From NCBI GenBank assembly GCA_009746045.1, contig RPFO01000041.1:2214613-2278612 (forward strand): a stretch of 64,000 nt of DNA. The letters are read 5' to 3'. The position numbers were made by a program, and so were the translations under genes. The stretch's first letter is position 1, and the number at the start of each line of letters is the position of its first letter. This DNA comes from Mesostigma viride (taxonomy: Eukaryota; Streptophyta; Mesostigmatophyceae; Mesostigmatales; Mesostigmataceae). Positions 62,299 through 64,000 of this stretch are shown here, in pieces. The notes beneath the pieces were generated by a model. That model was not told the origin of the DNA, made no database searches, and was given only the letters and a program-made list of their open reading frames with translations.

Positions 62299-63881
62299 AT
62301 GTCCCCTCCCCTTAAGTCCAGGTACGTGATTAACCAGATTAACGGTCTGCTCATGGGGGATCCCGACCTGCAGGCCTTTGAGTTCCACTACATGGGGGAG
62401 CAGCATGGGAAGGGGGAGGTGGATGGTCAAGGAGCGAAGTGCAAGTGCGTCTTGAGGGAAATGCAGAGGATTCCCGAAAACCAGCACATACTTGAGACCC
62501 ACCAGCTAGTCGCCTACTTGAACCAGAACTGGCAGGGCGGCAAGACATCGAGCAGGGAGTCGGCCCGCGCGCGGGCAGAGAACGTCACTCGCCACTTCTT
62601 CCTTTTACCCCCGGTACGGAATTTTGTGTTATTTCAGGTTTTAAGACGTCAACTGCCGATGTTCTACAAAAATTCAAACCCAATAAAGGTATCTCTGCAG
62701 AGAGACCCTATATACTGTCCATGGCTTGCTTTTCTTTTAGGTATAAAATTTTGCTTGATCTATCGGTATGAAGGGGTCTCTCTGCAGCTATACCCTGTGT
62801 CGAATTTCGATCACTCGATGTCTTGTCATATGTTGTTTTCATGATTCGAATGGGGTCTCTCTGCAGCTATACCCTGTGTCGAATTTCGATCACTTGATGT
62901 CTTGTCGTATGTTGTTATTATGATTCGAATTGGGTCTCTCTGCAGCTATACCCTGTCTGTGTCGAATTTTGATGACTGTATGTCTTGTCGTTAATTTTTT
63001 TTTTGGTAAGGGGTCTAGTTGTACAAGCGAATGCTTATACTTTTTATGCGCAAACCTCTGCAGCTATACCCTGTCTTATTGGTTTTTGGTCAATTTTGCT
63101 AACTTGAACGGTATTCTATTTGTCCTAACTATTTGATGACAGGACGTCGAGTCCGGCCGACGCGCGGAGGTTGAGAAGGTGCCTGGCATCAAGCAGGCGC
63201 ATTGGTGGCGACTGGACAAGTCCGACCCTGGCCTTTTGATGATGAGGCGCTATTCCTGCTACTGTCCGCACCTGTTTGGCTGGGCGGTTTGAGGGATGTC
63301 GAAGCGAGTGGTCGTTTATCATCGACTTCAATGATGCAGGAAGCTCGATGAAAACTGTCCGTTTGCTGCCACCGAGCCAGCCGAACCCTCCGGTTCGCAT
63401 GGTGACGCGCGGGGAGCAGCTGAAGGACAAGCGGGAGGCGATGGGCCGGCAGATGAGACTCCACGACTATGTGGCAGTTCCATCGGACAAGGACACGGAT
63501 CACGATCCCATCCACCCGTTCTGGTTGGCTGAGGTGGTAAGCGAAGCCGGGCCGATCGTGTTAGACGAGAACTTCGAGAGGTGGGTTGAGGGCCGGAACG
63601 GACGGGAGAAGGAGCTGTTCCTCGCCGGGAACGGCATTCTTCCCGTTCGGATTTGGAAGCGGGATAAGCATGACCCCCTGCATTTCACGCTCAACGTTGA
63701 GGATTGGCCACAGTCACGCCAGCCCGAGCTTGTGAATTGCTATCTCTGCGTCGCTCCGGCTCTCCGGCTAGAAGCACGCGTACGCAGCGACGGAATGTGT
63801 GCCGACATCAGGATGAGCAAGGAGCTCGACAAGTGGCTTACCACGCTGGTGATCAAGGATGAAGCCCCGGACTTAAACTAG
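62299..63881 (+). CDS. 3' exons of an unknown gene with an HGKG-DG motif
   Basis: The exon at about 62299-62613 has RYVINQINGLLMGDPDLQAF, FEFHYMGEQHGKGEVDGQG and an Arg/Glu-rich helix. A GTACGG donor near 62613 and the acceptor near 63143 would join it to an exon running to the TAG at 63881. That exon reads IDFNDAGSSMKTVRLLPPSQ, GRQMRLHDYVAVPSDKDTDH, PFWLAEVVSEAGPIVLDENF and LHFTLNVEDWPQ. The HGKG-x2-DG string recalls a motif of transposon-encoded proteins that I know only loosely, and the WLAEV block resembles a small SH3/chromo-type fold. The 5' end is not resolved. Treat it as hypothetical. Confidence 0.5.
62771..63080 (+). repeat. Intronic minisatellite
   Basis: A unit of about 80-85 bp (GGGTCTCTCTGCAGCTATACCCTGT, CGAATTT-GATCAC-TGATGTCTTGTC) repeats three to four times, the last copies partial. 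It lies in the intron between the two exons of the gene at 62299-63881. Confidence 0.88.
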
Positions 63882-64000
63882 AACTTGGGGTCTCGCTGCG
63901 GGTAGACGACGCCCTAGTTTCGGCTCGTATTATCTATATAGTGGGACTTCAGTAGGGTGTAAAAAGGTGCCCGCATATATTGTTTATATTTTTCGAGATC

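Overview
This is a eukaryotic nuclear window, most likely from a green alga or other non-seed member of the green lineage. The reasons are spliceosomal GT-AG introns, no operons, a plant-type initiator-Met primer site in an LTR element, a TNP2-type CACTA transposon, tyrosine-recombinase retrotransposons with split direct repeats, and an HUH (Rep) gene of the kind reported for Replitrons of green algae and non-seed plants. I see no housekeeping gene, rRNA, tRNA or CRISPR array. Nearly everything recognisable is mobile DNA, much of it nested.

Layout. 1-5.4 kb: a pure (TTG)n tract of about 210 bp, then a minus-strand HUH endonuclease gene with a zinc-finger exon (Replitron candidate). 5.5-26.7 kb: a LINE reverse transcriptase split into three blocks (6411-7021, 8739-9260, 26195-26650). 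The first gap is a 1.7 kb TTAA/piggyBac-like element. The second is a TGTC...GACA element (9261-26194, ACAG target duplication) that contains a 15.2 kb CACTA transposon (9799-24972) with two divergent multi-exon genes. That transposon in turn contains a structurally complete Ngaro/PAT-type tyrosine-recombinase retrotransposon (15709-21039). 27.4-31.35 kb: two L1-like LINE remnants in opposite orientation. 31.36-52 kb: an old copia-like element (A) broken by a 2.0 kb LTR element with apparently identical LTRs (32953-34949), by a patchwork of hAT, Ty3 and split-repeat pieces (36894-40121), and by a second copia-like element (B, 40215-51467) of the same family. Element B itself carries a TTAA element with another nested inside. 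52-62 kb: two short split-direct-repeat elements on the minus strand, fragments of others, a TIR element and diverged satellites. 62.3-63.9 kb: the 3' exons of a plus-strand gene of unknown function.

How it fits together. Three elements with split direct repeats (one coding, two non-autonomous) plus two fragments share the order a1-internal-b1-a2-b2. In all of them the short a2/b2 linker holds a four-run G-quadruplex motif, always with the C-rich strand as element sense strand. The coding element could supply RT, RNase H and recombinase to the short ones. In the CACTA element, the TNP2 transposase and the second, proline-rich gene are transcribed away from each other, and clustered subterminal repeats lie at both ends.
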